From the NCBI GenBank assembly GCA_910579545.1, contig CAJTVI010000017.1, forward strand, positions 1 to 40,254: a DNA stretch of 40,254 nucleotides. Direction: 5' to 3'. The position numbers and the translations under genes are program-made. Of the stretch, positions 7,616 to 15,928 are shown piece by piece. How positions within the stretch are numbered: position 1 is the stretch's first letter; each line of letters starts with the position of its first letter. Under the pieces are notes generated by a model. The model did not search any database and was not told the DNA's origin. It saw only the letters and a program-made list of their open reading frames with translations. This DNA comes from an uncultured Oscillospiraceae bacterium (lineage in GTDB: Bacteria > Bacillota > Clostridia > Oscillospirales > Ruminococcaceae).

Positions 7616-9410
7616 CTTGCTTCTCCTCCTTTTTCTGGTAACGCGCCTGTGTTTGCTGGTAGTACCCAAGCTGGAACGAGCCCTGCTGCGGCAGGCTCAT
7701 CCGGGCGGGGAACTCCTCGCCCAGGATGCCCGCCAGCTCGCTCAGCTGCTTTTCGTACCCGATGCACCGTCCCCGATTGCTGCCCCGCATCTTTTTGAGG
7801 TGCTTTTGGGCAAGGTTGCCCAGGATGGGGAAGATCGAGGCGGGGGTCGAGGCCGCCGAGTTGAAGTATTTGTCCTTGATGGTGGCGTTGATGCCCGGGT
7901 TGGCGTCGGCCTGGATGGCCTCGTACACCGAGAACAGCCGCCCCAGGGTATAGGGGATGTTGGTGCTTTCCGGATTCAGTGACACGGTCAAAACCTCCTT
8001 TGGGACTTCCTTTGGATGTGGGTTTTTCAGGTAATACGCTTTCAGGATCGCCGCCCGCCCGCGGGTGATCTCCCGCTCGGCCCGGATGCGCAGGGTGACC
8101 CCGTTCAGCAGGGTCGCGGGGTAGCGGGTGTCATCCAGCACGGCCTGAAGGACTTCCCCGGCCAGCCCCGGCACAGGGGACTTGTCCCGCGCGTTTTGGT
8201 TGACCGTTTCGTTCAGCATCCGCCAGACCGAAAGGGTCTCGAACCGGTCATAGGAGGGCTTTGCGATCCGCAGCCGCTCGTTGTGGGCCTGGATGTTCTG
8301 CAAAAAGCGCCCGAAGGAATTCTTCAGGAAAAACCGCACCGAGAGCCGGGCGGCGTTGGGGGAGAGGCCCAGGATGTAAAAGGTGGCGTCAGGGTCCAGC
8401 CGGGTGTCGTCAAACACCACGCTCCTGCCTTGGCACAGGTCCAGCAGCATCTTTTGCAGGTCAGCCGCGGAATAGCTGGCAGGGGCGTCAAACAGGCTGG
8501 CCTGCGCCTCGGCGGGGCTGGCGGAGGCAGGGGGGTCAAACAGGCTCATGCGGAAAAAATCCTGATAGGCGTTTTTGCCGTTTTGGGCCCAGAACAGCAC
8601 CGTGGCGTCCCCGATCCGGCCAAGATGCTCCCGGTCGGCCAGCAGGGCGTTCAGCGCGGTGGTATACGCAAAGGCGGCATATTTGCCGACCGGGGCGTTG
8701 AGGCTCTGCTCGTGCCCATAAGAGCAGAAGGCTTCGCCGTTGAAGGAGATCAGGGCCGCCCCGCTGGGCTGTGCGCCCGCGACCCCCTTGATGGCCGGGT
8801 GCACCTTTTGCGCCGGTTCCTTTTTGCCGGTGACCAGGCAGACCATCTCGGGGCCGTCATCCGAGCTGTTGTAGCGGGCCTGCCAGGCCTGCCGGATCAG
8901 GGGATCCTCGTGTGGGAACCCGCCCTCCCGGCGGAAGATGAGATTGGCCGCCCCCAAAACCTCCTCCAGCCTGCCGGCCAGGGCCGGATGCCGGCGCGCC
9001 GCGGCGGGGTCCCAATGGTCAAAAAAGGCAAGGACCGCCCTGGCCGCGGGGCTGTCCACAGGGTCCAGCAGGGCGTGGTGCAGCGCCCGGCAGGCGGCAA
9101 AGCACTCTAAGCTGCGGGCCGGTTTCCCCTTGTCGTCCAGGCCGAGCAGGTAACTGGAGTTGTCCCATAAGAAGTTGGACGCGACCCCGCTTGACCGTTT
9201 GACCGGGGCCGGCAGGGACAGGGCTCGGGGCGCCAGCACCTCTTTTTTGCCGCGCGTCTGGGGCTGTTTGAGGCTTACGACATCCTCCAGCCCGCCCGCG
9301 TCATTGATGTACAGCGCAAAGGAGATGGCGGTATCGCTCCACCCGGCCCGGGGCAGCCGGCCCTCTTCGGCCAGGGTCTCGTAGCGTTCGGTCAGGGCCT
9401 GCAGGATCAT
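7608..9410 (-). CDS. cas8c: Type I-C Cascade large subunit Cas8c (Csd1)
   Basis: 600 residues, the expected size for Cas8c/Csd1. It starts at ATG 9410, overlapping the cas5c stop by an ATGA junction. Recognisable stretches include the N-terminal WSDTAISFALYINDAGG, the SSYLLGLDDKGKP segment, VCLVTGKKEPAQKVHPAIKG and the C-terminal YTLGRLFSVYEAIQ. Cas8c recognises the PAM on target DNA and recruits Cas3. In type I-C an internal start can produce a small Cas11-like C-terminal subunit (established knowledge). That is possible here, but no internal start was singled out. Confidence 0.93.
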   Translation of the reverse strand: MILQALTERYETLAEEGRLPRAGWSDTAISFALYINDAGGLEDVVSLKQPQTRGKKEVLAPRALSLPAPVKRSSGVASNFLWDNSSYLLGLDDKGKPARSLECFAACRALHHALLDPVDSPAARAVLAFFDHWDPAAARRHPALAGRLEEVLGAANLIFRREGGFPHEDPLIRQAWQARYNSSDDGPEMVCLVTGKKEPAQKVHPAIKGVAGAQPSGAALISFNGEAFCSYGHEQSLNAPVGKYAAFAYTTALNALLADREHLGRIGDATVLFWAQNGKNAYQDFFRMSLFDPPASASPAEAQASLFDAPASYSAADLQKMLLDLCQGRSVVFDDTRLDPDATFYILGLSPNAARLSVRFFLKNSFGRFLQNIQAHNERLRIAKPSYDRFETLSVWRMLNETVNQNARDKSPVPGLAGEVLQAVLDDTRYPATLLNGVTLRIRAEREITRGRAAILKAYYLKNPHPKEVPKEVLTVSLNPESTNIPYTLGRLFSVYEAIQADANPGINATIKDKYFNSAASTPASIFPILGNLAQKHLKKMRGSNRGRCIGYEKQLSELAGILGEEFPARMSLPQQGSFQLGYYQQTQARYQKKEEKQDV

Positions 9411-10069
9411 CCGATCACCTCCCCGCTCTGCCGCGTGGGCACCCTGAGCACCCCATCCCGCAGGGCGGCACGGAAAAACAGGGGCTGGATGTTTTCAGGA
9501 TCCGAGTAGTCCATGTCCCAAAGCATATACCCCAGGTCCCGGGTGCCAAGCAGCTCCTCCGGGCAGGGGGGCACCGCCTCGCAGGGCTTGAACTGGGCCG
9601 GGAATTCCCGGCAGCCAAAGCAGGGCTGGTGGTAAAACTGCCCCTTTTCCATCCGCCGCCGCGTGATGTCCAAAAACTTGCCGGGATTGTCGGTGGGGGC
9701 GGCGCGGTCGGTCAGTTCAAAATGCGCGTCGATCACATAGCGCACGTCCCGCAGCAGCATCGCCGCCCGCTGCTGGATGTCCTGGGGGGCGGCCAGATAC
9801 AGCTCGCCGGCCCCGCGCTCCATGACCGTGCGCGCGGTGCGGGCGCTGATCTTGGATCTTACCTCGTTGCGCCGCAGGTTGGTAAACCGGATGGGGGCGC
9901 AGACATGGATGCGGTCCACGATCCAGCGCATGCCGGGGTGCCAATAAATCGCTTCCAGCAGGCCCCGGGCCGCCGAGGGGGTCATCACGTCATAGCTGAC
10001 CCGCTCGGTCTTCATCTCGGGCCGGTTAAATGAGGCGTAATCGCCCCAGACCTCCAAAGAAATCGGCAT
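9407..10069 (-). CDS. cas5c: crRNA-processing endonuclease Cas5c (Cas5d)
   Basis: 220 residues from ATG 10069, which has AGGAG eight bases upstream. A GTG three codons earlier overlaps that ribosome binding site and was rejected. The protein opens with PISLEVWGDYASFNRPEMK, typical of Cas5, followed by the SYDVMTPSAARGLLEAIYWHP region, where Y42 is a candidate catalytic Tyr. Type I-C lacks Cas6, so Cas5c cleaves pre-crRNA at the repeat hairpin and stays on the crRNA handle. It is first in the operon, behind a promoter and a hairpin-bearing leader at 10070-10200. Confidence 0.95.
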   Translation of the reverse strand: MPISLEVWGDYASFNRPEMKTERVSYDVMTPSAARGLLEAIYWHPGMRWIVDRIHVCAPIRFTNLRRNEVRSKISARTARTVMERGAGELYLAAPQDIQQRAAMLLRDVRYVIDAHFELTDRAAPTDNPGKFLDITRRRMEKGQFYHQPCFGCREFPAQFKPCEAVPPCPEELLGTRDLGYMLWDMDYSDPENIQPLFFRAALRDGVLRVPTRQSGEVIG

Positions 10070-10200
10070 GGCGTTCACTCCTTTCGCAGATGATTTGCCG
10101 GAATGCCCCCGCGAGGAGGGATGCTGTGCCGCGGGGGCGTTTTGAAGATTTGTTCGGATAGAATAGTCTCATCATAACAGGTTTCACCTGCCTGTGTAAA
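10070..10200 (-). promoter_or_regulatory. Promoter, operator dyad and hairpin leader of the cas5c operon
   Basis: Read on the - strand: TTTACA (10195-10200), an 18-base spacer and TATGAT (10171-10176). The spacer contains the perfect dyad CAGGT-GAA-ACCTG (10178-10190). The roughly 95-base 5' untranslated region then holds a hairpin with a perfect 9-bp stem, GCCCCCGCG/CGCGGGGGC (10105-10113 with 10130-10138), and a 16-base loop. One arm and the loop match the CRISPR leader (10119-10137 against 4459-4477, 18 of 19 bases), and the other arm shares CCCCGCGAGG with the CRISPR repeat. The AAAGGAG ribosome binding site follows. Confidence 0.75.
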
Positions 10201-10234
10201 AAAATTTTAGGAAAAACGCACGGGCCCGCCGCGC

Positions 10235-12376
10235 TCAGAGGAACAGCGCCCGGCCGCCTTCGGCCTCCAGCGAAAGGCCCTCGGCCTCGGTGTACAGGGA
10301 CAGGTCCTCCAAAATGGCGCTGCCGTCCTCCAGCAGGGTCAGGGCCCCGGCGGCATTCAGCCGGGCAAAATGGTCCGGATAAACGGCCACGCCGTGCTGC
10401 CCCAGCGCCCGGAACAGCCGGCGGCTGCGCTGCCCCTCCCGCAGCTGGCGGCACAGGGGTTCGCCGGCCCCTAAGGGGATGTAGACGGTGCGGGTCCGGC
10501 TGTCGATCATGGCAAACCGTTCGGCCACCGCGGCAAAGGGCATCAGCTCCTGCCGCATGGCGTCCAGGATCCCCTTCTGGTCCAGCGCCTGGGGGCCTTT
10601 CAGCTCTAAAAGCTCACGGAAATAGCAGCCGATCGCTGCCGGGTCGTCCGCCCGGCCAAAGCGGCGAAGCGCCTGCCGTGCCGCGGCGATCGGCTGCTCA
10701 AACAGCCGCGGGGGCGGGTCGGGCGCGCGAAATACCGTGACAGGGCTCTCGCCGGCCGGGCGCCTGCCCTCCCGGTTGCACCGCCCGGCCGCCTGGAGGA
10801 TCGAGTCCAGCCCGGCCTCCTCCCGGTAGACGGCGGGGAAATCCACATCCACCCCCGCCTCGATCAGCGAGGTGGCCACTACCCGGCAGGCCAGCCCGTC
10901 CCGCAGACGCTGCCGGATCCTGGCAAGCGCCGCCTTGCGGTGGGCGGGGGTCATGAGGGTGGAAAGGTGGAAGGCGCCTTCCGGCGGCAAAAGGGCGTAC
11001 AGCTGCCGGACGCCCTTGCGGCTGTTGAGGATGCAGAGGGCCTGATCCTGCCGGGCCATCTGTGCGGCCAGCTGCTGCCAGGAGAGCTCACCCGCCTGGA
11101 AAAAGCTCACCCGGCGAAAGACCCCGGGGTCAAACAGCCCGGCCCCGCACAGCTCCCGCGGGGGGTACTCGGGCAGGAATTCCCGGAAAATGCCGTCCAA
11201 GGCCGGCTGGGTGGCGGTGCAGAGCACTGCGGAGGCCCCATAATGCCGCACCAGCTGGGCGATGGCAAACACGCAGGGCCGCAGGCAGGGGATGGGCAGC
11301 ATCTGCGCCTCGTCAAACAGGATAACGCTCTGGGCCAGGTTGTGCAGCTTGCGGCACTGGGAGGAGCGGTTTGCAAAAAGCGACTCAAAAAACTGCACCG
11401 CCGTGGTCACCACCACCGGGGCGTCCCAGTTTTCGGCGGCCCGGGCCAGGCGGACCGTTTCCGGCCGGGCCTCCTGTTCCAGATCAAACTGCACCCCCGA
11501 GTGGTGCTCCAGCACGGCCTCGTCCCCTAAGATGTCCCGAAAGACCTGGGCGGTCTGCTCGATGATCGAGGTGTAGGGGATCACATACACCACCCGGCGC
11601 AGCCCCGCCGCCCGTGCGTGGCGCAAAGCAAAGGCCAGCGAGGCCACCGTTTTGCCGCCCCCGGTGGGCACGGTAAGGGTGAACAGGCCGGTCCGCGGGG
11701 TATCGCCCGCCTGCCGGCAGCGCTGCAGCACCGCGCAGCGGGCCCGGTCCAGATCGGTTTGGGGCGAGGCCCAGCGGGCCAAAAAGGTTTCCAGCGCCTG
11801 CTCCAGCTGCGGGATGCTGCCGCTGCCTCCCCGGGGCGGCGGGCCGCCGGCCATAAAGGCTTCGGTGTCCAAAAAATCCGCGTCCACCAGGCAGGAGTAG
11901 AGCATCCGGGTGTAAAACATTGCCTCCAGCGGCTCGGTCAGGGCGGGCCGGGCGGCCTTGGGCAGGTCGGGCCGCTGCCAGGGTCCCCAGGCGGGCAGCT
12001 GGCCCTGCGCGGCCCGCCGCAGCCGGCCCCAAAAGGTGGGGGCGTCCGCCGGGTCCCCCCGGCCGCCCCCGTCCGGCAGGCCGCCGTGGTGGCCCATCAC
12101 GGCAAAGGCGGCATAGGGCTGGCTTTGTGCAAAGCAGGCCGCCGCCCCGGCGGTGGAATGATCGACCTGCTCCGGGCTGCCCCGCAGCCTGCGCTGAAAG
12201 GGCTCGGTGTATTTGCCCAGATCGTGGGCCATGCCGGCCAGCCGGCCCTGCGCCCCCGCCCCAAAACTGGAGGCGAACCCTTCGCACAGGGCGGCGGTCC
12301 CCTCCAGGTGCTCCAGCACGGTCTGGGTCCGCCCGTCCCCGGAAATGTGGGCCAATGCCTGTGTTTCGTCCATCAT
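10235..12376 (-). CDS. cas3: CRISPR-associated nuclease-helicase Cas3
   Basis: 713 residues; ATG codons at 12376 and 12373 are equivalent starts behind GGGAGG. The N-terminal HD nuclease shows H23, H51-D52 (AHDLGKY), H73 (DHSTAGA) and H96-H97 (MGHHGGLP). The superfamily 2 helicase follows, with Walker A VPTGGGKTVAS (about 236-246), DEAQ box (355-358), TATQPAL (motif III) and QAAGRCNREGR (motif VI). Cas3 is recruited by Cascade to unwind and degrade target DNA. It is a separate unit from cas5c: 165 bases and a promoter lie between them. All key motifs are intact. Confidence 0.96.
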   Translation of the reverse strand: MMDETQALAHISGDGRTQTVLEHLEGTAALCEGFASSFGAGAQGRLAGMAHDLGKYTEPFQRRLRGSPEQVDHSTAGAAACFAQSQPYAAFAVMGHHGGLPDGGGRGDPADAPTFWGRLRRAAQGQLPAWGPWQRPDLPKAARPALTEPLEAMFYTRMLYSCLVDADFLDTEAFMAGGPPPRGGSGSIPQLEQALETFLARWASPQTDLDRARCAVLQRCRQAGDTPRTGLFTLTVPTGGGKTVASLAFALRHARAAGLRRVVYVIPYTSIIEQTAQVFRDILGDEAVLEHHSGVQFDLEQEARPETVRLARAAENWDAPVVVTTAVQFFESLFANRSSQCRKLHNLAQSVILFDEAQMLPIPCLRPCVFAIAQLVRHYGASAVLCTATQPALDGIFREFLPEYPPRELCGAGLFDPGVFRRVSFFQAGELSWQQLAAQMARQDQALCILNSRKGVRQLYALLPPEGAFHLSTLMTPAHRKAALARIRQRLRDGLACRVVATSLIEAGVDVDFPAVYREEAGLDSILQAAGRCNREGRRPAGESPVTVFRAPDPPPRLFEQPIAAARQALRRFGRADDPAAIGCYFRELLELKGPQALDQKGILDAMRQELMPFAAVAERFAMIDSRTRTVYIPLGAGEPLCRQLREGQRSRRLFRALGQHGVAVYPDHFARLNAAGALTLLEDGSAILEDLSLYTEAEGLSLEAEGGRALFL

Positions 12377-12421
12377 AACTCCCTCCCTTTTATGTTTTTG
12401 GGTCCTGTGGGGTATGCATCC

Positions 12422-12450
12422 ATTGTAGCACAGGATATGTCCTAAAATAT
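12422..12450 (-). promoter_or_regulatory. cas3 promoter with upstream dyad
   Basis: On the - strand, TGCTACAAT is an extended -10 (TACAAT at 12422-12427) with a poor -35 region. Three bases upstream of the -10 lies AGGA-CATA-TCCT (12432-12443), resembling the dyad of the cas5c promoter in spacing and in CAGG/CCT half-sites. The flanking 12451-12637 is GC-rich and shows nothing else recognisable. Confidence 0.5.
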
Positions 12451-12637
12451 GTACTTTCTCGGCAAAGTCTGCAAAAATCCAAAAAAAGATGCGGGCCGGG
12501 CACCCATTTTACAGGGGGCAAAGCGCGCCGCCGGCCGCGGCGCGGCCGGAAAAAGGCTCTTGGCGCCCCCGGGCGCGGCCCGGGCACAGGGGCCTGCCCG
12601 GCTCAGAAACGCGGGCGTGGGCGGCGTGAAAAACCGC

Positions 12638-12666
12638 TTGCTATTTTATGGGATTTCGGATATAAT
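12638..12666 (+). promoter_or_regulatory. Promoter of the diguanylate cyclase gene
   Basis: TTGCTA (12638-12643), 17 bases, TATAAT (12661-12666), in an AT-rich island within GC-rich DNA about 120 bases upstream of the start codon. Confidence 0.7.
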
Positions 12667-12783
12667 TTTTTATGAACATTTTGTAACAGGAAGAGAGCAG
12701 GGCGCTGTACCAGAGGAGGGGCAGCGCCGGCTTTGCGTCGATCGGCGCGCTTTGAACGGGCAAGCCGGACAGGGAGTGGTTGG

Positions 12784-13701
12784 ATGGAAAAGATCCTGAT
12801 CGTGGACGACAGTATGGTGCAGGCGGCACAGCTTAAATCCATCCTGGCGTCGGATTATGAGGTGTCCATTGCGCAGCGGGCCGAGGAGGGGCTGGAACAG
12901 GCCGGCGCCGGCGGGTACTCGCTGATCCTCCTGGACGTCATCATGCCGGGGATGGACGGCTTTATGCTGCTGAAAAAATTGCAGGAGCAGGACGCCACCC
13001 GGCACATCCCGGTGATTTTGATTACCAGCCTGGCCAACATCGAGCACGAGCAGCACGGGCTGACCCTGGGCGCGGTGGATTACATCGTAAAACCCTTCCA
13101 TCCGCTGATCGTCAAGGCGCGGGTAAACACCCACATCAAGCTGTACCAGTACCGCAAGCAGGTCGAGGACCAGTCGATGACCGACCAGCTTACCGGGGTG
13201 GCCAACCGCCGCCGGCACGACCGGTACAGCGTGGTAAAATGGCAGGAGGCAAGCCGGCTGCATGTGGCCTTGTCCATCTGCATGTTTGACATCGACAAGT
13301 TCAAGGTGTACAACGACAGCTTTGGCCACCCGGCCGGGGACAAGGTGATTGCCGCGGTGGCAAGGACGGCGTCGGCCTACCTGCGCCGCAGCACCGACTT
13401 TTTTGCCAGGTACGGCGGCGAGGAGTTTGTGGCCGTGCTGATGGGGGACGAGGCCGAAAAGGCCTTTGAACACCTCAAAACGATCCGCCAGGCCATCGAG
13501 GACCTGCACATCCCCCACAACCCCTCGGTAAACCCGTGGGTCACGGTGAGCATCGGGGGGATCACGGTGGTGCCCAAAAGGGAGCAGTCTTACGATACCT
13601 TCTTAAAGATCGCGGACACGATGCTGTACGACGCCAAGCGGTTTGGCCGCAACCAGGTGGTTTGGGCGGACGAGGCATTGAACCAGTGGCGGGAAAAATG
13701 A
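12784..13701 (+). CDS. Response-regulator diguanylate cyclase (REC-GGDEF)
   Basis: 305 residues from ATG 12784 behind GGGAG; the longer frame upstream lacks a ribosome binding site. The N-terminal receiver domain (1-120) has the acidic pair DD (9-10), the phospho-acceptor Asp in LLDVIMPGMDG and the Lys of VKPF. The GGDEF domain follows MTDQLTGVANRRRHD, with the active loop YGGEEF and an inhibitory I-site RSTD placed five residues before it. It should make c-di-GMP from GTP on phosphorylation, with product feedback through the I-site. No kinase adjoins. The next gene encodes a PilZ c-di-GMP receptor, suggesting a local signalling pair. Confidence 0.92.
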   Translation: MEKILIVDDSMVQAAQLKSILASDYEVSIAQRAEEGLEQAGAGGYSLILLDVIMPGMDGFMLLKKLQEQDATRHIPVILITSLANIEHEQHGLTLGAVDYIVKPFHPLIVKARVNTHIKLYQYRKQVEDQSMTDQLTGVANRRRHDRYSVVKWQEASRLHVALSICMFDIDKFKVYNDSFGHPAGDKVIAAVARTASAYLRRSTDFFARYGGEEFVAVLMGDEAEKAFEHLKTIRQAIEDLHIPHNPSVNPWVTVSIGGITVVPKREQSYDTFLKIADTMLYDAKRFGRNQVVWADEALNQWREK

Positions 13702-13831
13702 CCCGCGCAGGGCGGCGCGGCAGGGGCCTTTTGCGGGCGGGAACGCCGGCAGGCATGTTGGAAGATACGCTTTGGGACCTCCGCGGGCAGGGATGCCGGC
13801 GGGGCGGCCCAGGGAGAAATGAGGTGCAGGG

Positions 13832-14518
13832 TTGGGACTGTTTGACAGGCTGAAAAAGGACGCAGCCCCGGCCAGCCCGGAGCCGGAGCCTCCCCAGCCA
13901 AGCTGGGACGAGGTGTATTCCGGCATGCGGGTGGAGACGACCACCCTGGACGGGCAGCGGCTGCTGTTTGCGGCCAAGATACAGAACATCCGGGACAACA
14001 CGGCCGAGCTGTACCAGTATACCGAGCCGATCCAGCCCGAGCCGGAGGAGCCGATCCGGGCGCGGATCCGCGGATACAACGACCGCACCGGCAAGGCGGT
14101 GTACATGGAGGGCACCATCTCGCCGGGGGCCAAGCACATCTGGAAGGTGGAGGAGCTGGCCCTGATACGCACGGGCAAGGACCGGGCCTTTTACCGGCTG
14201 GACACCAACCTGGACGCCACGGCAACCTCGTTCCAGGGCTTTAACGCCGGCGAAAAGCCCTGCAAGCTGATCAACATCAGCGTGGGCGGGGCCTGCGTGG
14301 GCTCGACCGTGCGCTACCGGGAGCACGACAAGTTCCTTTTAAAGGTGCAGCTGCTGGAGGACCGGGAGCTGTCGGTGCTGCTGTGCCAGGTGCTGCGGGT
14401 GGTGGAAAAGGAGAACGGGAAATTTGAGTACGGCTGCCGCTTTTTGGGGATGAACGAAAACTCGGAGGCAAAGATCAGCCAAAACATCTTTGCGGCCCAG
14501 ATCAAGCGCAAGCGATGA
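13832..14518 (+). CDS. PilZ-domain c-di-GMP receptor protein
   Basis: 228 residues from TTG 13832, preceded by GAGGTG. No ATG gives a better start. A Pro/Glu-rich N-terminal stretch leads to a YcgR-N-like beta domain (about 25-105), then a PilZ domain with RAFYR (an RxxxR motif) and NISVGGACV (the N/DxSxGG motif), the two c-di-GMP contacts. It probably senses the product of the cyclase 130 bases upstream and acts on surface behaviour or exopolysaccharide output (inference). It is soluble, with no membrane segment. A hairpin with a short T run follows the stop. Confidence 0.85.
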   Translation: MGLFDRLKKDAAPASPEPEPPQPSWDEVYSGMRVETTTLDGQRLLFAAKIQNIRDNTAELYQYTEPIQPEPEEPIRARIRGYNDRTGKAVYMEGTISPGAKHIWKVEELALIRTGKDRAFYRLDTNLDATATSFQGFNAGEKPCKLINISVGGACVGSTVRYREHDKFLLKVQLLEDRELSVLLCQVLRVVEKENGKFEYGCRFLGMNENSEAKISQNIFAAQIKRKR

Positions 14519-14548
14519 GCGGGCGGCTGCGATCAAATGCTATACGAT

Positions 14549-14578
14549 GCCCCCGCGCCTTTTGGGCGCGGGGGCTTT
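14549..14578 (+). terminator. Hairpin terminator after the PilZ gene
   Basis: GCCCCCGCGCC and GGCGCGGGGGC close a short T-rich loop (14549-14559 with 14565-14575). Only three T follow directly, so termination may be partial. Confidence 0.55.
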
Positions 14579-14789
14579 GCGCTTGCCGTATAAAGGGCAA
14601 AAAGGGGCTTTTGTTTTGGCGGGGTTTGCAGTATACTGAAACCAGCCCCTGTACAGCGCCGGGAATCCCTGCTTTGCGGCGCGAGTAAGCGGCCTTGAGG
14701 CTCTTTTGCCAGCAGCAACCGCCCCTTTTGGGGGCGGCCGGCGCCTGGCGGGGGGCGGGGCCGCAGAAAGGAAAAAAGGCAACCCCCAT

Positions 14790-15758
14790 ATGATGGATAT
14801 TGGCACGATCACACGCCTGGGCTTTGGGCCGGCGGGCGCTGCGGCCGCAGGACGCAGCGGCGCGGCCGCAACCGATTTTCTGCGCGCGGTGCAGGACGGG
14901 CTGGCCGCCGGCGGGCTAAACGAAGCGGCCGGGGTACAGCAGGCCACGCTGGAGGACCGGCTGAAGGCGCGGTACCCGGGGCTTGTATACCATGTGTTCG
15001 ACGCAAGCTCCCGCTACTGGCAGACGCGGCAGGATTTCCCCTTCCATAAGCTTTACCAGCCGGACTGCGACGGCGCCGAGATCGAGAACTGGCGGCCGAA
15101 TGGCCCCGACCCGGGCATGCTGTCCGGCGAGGTGCAGCGCAGCCTTGGCCAGATCCCGCCCGGCAGCAAGGCGGTGATCATCCACCCGAAGGTGCAGCAG
15201 AGGATGCAGGAGGACCCGGCCTACGCCGAGGAGATCTATGCCCGCATCGAGGCCTGGTTCACCTTTGACACGCTGCGCAACGAGGCGATCCTGCCCGGCT
15301 GCACGGTGGGCATGTCCCAGTGCGTGGCCATTGGCGAGGACGGGCTGATCGCAAACGTGCAGGCCTGCGGCAGCGGCGGGATCACCCGCTCAAAGGACAG
15401 CAGCGAGGACGAGGAGGGCTTTTGGGAAGCCCGGGTCCGGCGGCACCGGCGGTACATGCAGCAGGTGATCGCGCAGCAGATCCTGCACCAGCTGGGCATA
15501 AGCGCCCGGTACGGGCTGCTGCAGGAGGCCGAACTGAAAAGCCGCAGCGGGGCGGCCAAGGCCGGCGCCGGGATGATCGACCAGCAGATGGCGGCCATGC
15601 AGGCCTCGCAGCTGGCAATCATGCAGACGATGGCGATGATGAACGGCCCCGAGCTGCGGGCGGCCTTGGGCGAAACGGTGGGCGGCGCCGCGGTGGACGC
15701 GGTGTTTGAGGCCACCAAAAACGCCATTGCAGACTTTCACCCCACGGCAGCCCTGTAA
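14790..15758 (+). CDS. DUF6033-like hypothetical protein
   Basis: 322 residues from ATG 14790 behind AAAGGAAAAAAGG; the longer upstream frame has no start signal. An Ala/Gly-rich N-terminus precedes a conserved core: YPGLVYHVFDASSRYW, then IENWRPNGPDP, VIIHPKVQQRMQEDP, then AEEIYARIEAWFTFDTLRNE and a Met-rich segment near 270-290. This resembles the DUF6033 family of Firmicutes, whose role is not known to me; assignment is by remembered motif style, not by search. No signal peptide or membrane segment. It stands alone between two non-coding stretches; the 271 bases upstream contain a hairpin-rich leader (CCGCCCC/GGGGCGG near 14719) and a weak TTTTGT/TATACT promoter. Confidence 0.6.
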   Translation: MMDIGTITRLGFGPAGAAAAGRSGAAATDFLRAVQDGLAAGGLNEAAGVQQATLEDRLKARYPGLVYHVFDASSRYWQTRQDFPFHKLYQPDCDGAEIENWRPNGPDPGMLSGEVQRSLGQIPPGSKAVIIHPKVQQRMQEDPAYAEEIYARIEAWFTFDTLRNEAILPGCTVGMSQCVAIGEDGLIANVQACGSGGITRSKDSSEDEEGFWEARVRRHRRYMQQVIAQQILHQLGISARYGLLQEAELKSRSGAAKAGAGMIDQQMAAMQASQLAIMQTMAMMNGPELRAALGETVGGAAVDAVFEATKNAIADFHPTAAL

Positions 15759-15924
15759 CGCAAATTCCATTTCCTGAGCGCCGTTTGGCCCCCAATACCG
15801 GGGAGAACGGCGGGCCCTGACCGATTGAGGGGCCCAAAACGCAAAACACAGCCGCACGGCTGATACACCCCCCTCGCGCTGCAAGCGCCGGACGCGCTGT
15901 ACAGGGGCGCCTTTGGGGGGTGTC
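15759..15924. other. Hairpin-rich non-coding stretch
   Basis: No gene. It contains GGGCCC/GGGCCC dyads near 15811-15836, CAGCCG/CGGCTG (15849-15862) and ACACCCCCC (15865-15873) pairing with GGGGGGTGT (15915-15923) around small GCGC hairpins. It leads directly into the larger element at 15929-16110. Confidence 0.45.
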
Positions 15925-15928
15925 ATGT

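Noticed and set aside
9407..10078. GTG start for cas5c at 10078
   Set aside because: It overlaps the ribosome binding site, whereas the ATG at 10069 has correct spacing.
12667..12783. c-di-GMP (GEMM) riboswitch ahead of the diguanylate cyclase
   Set aside because: None of the conserved GEMM core segments could be found in the leader.
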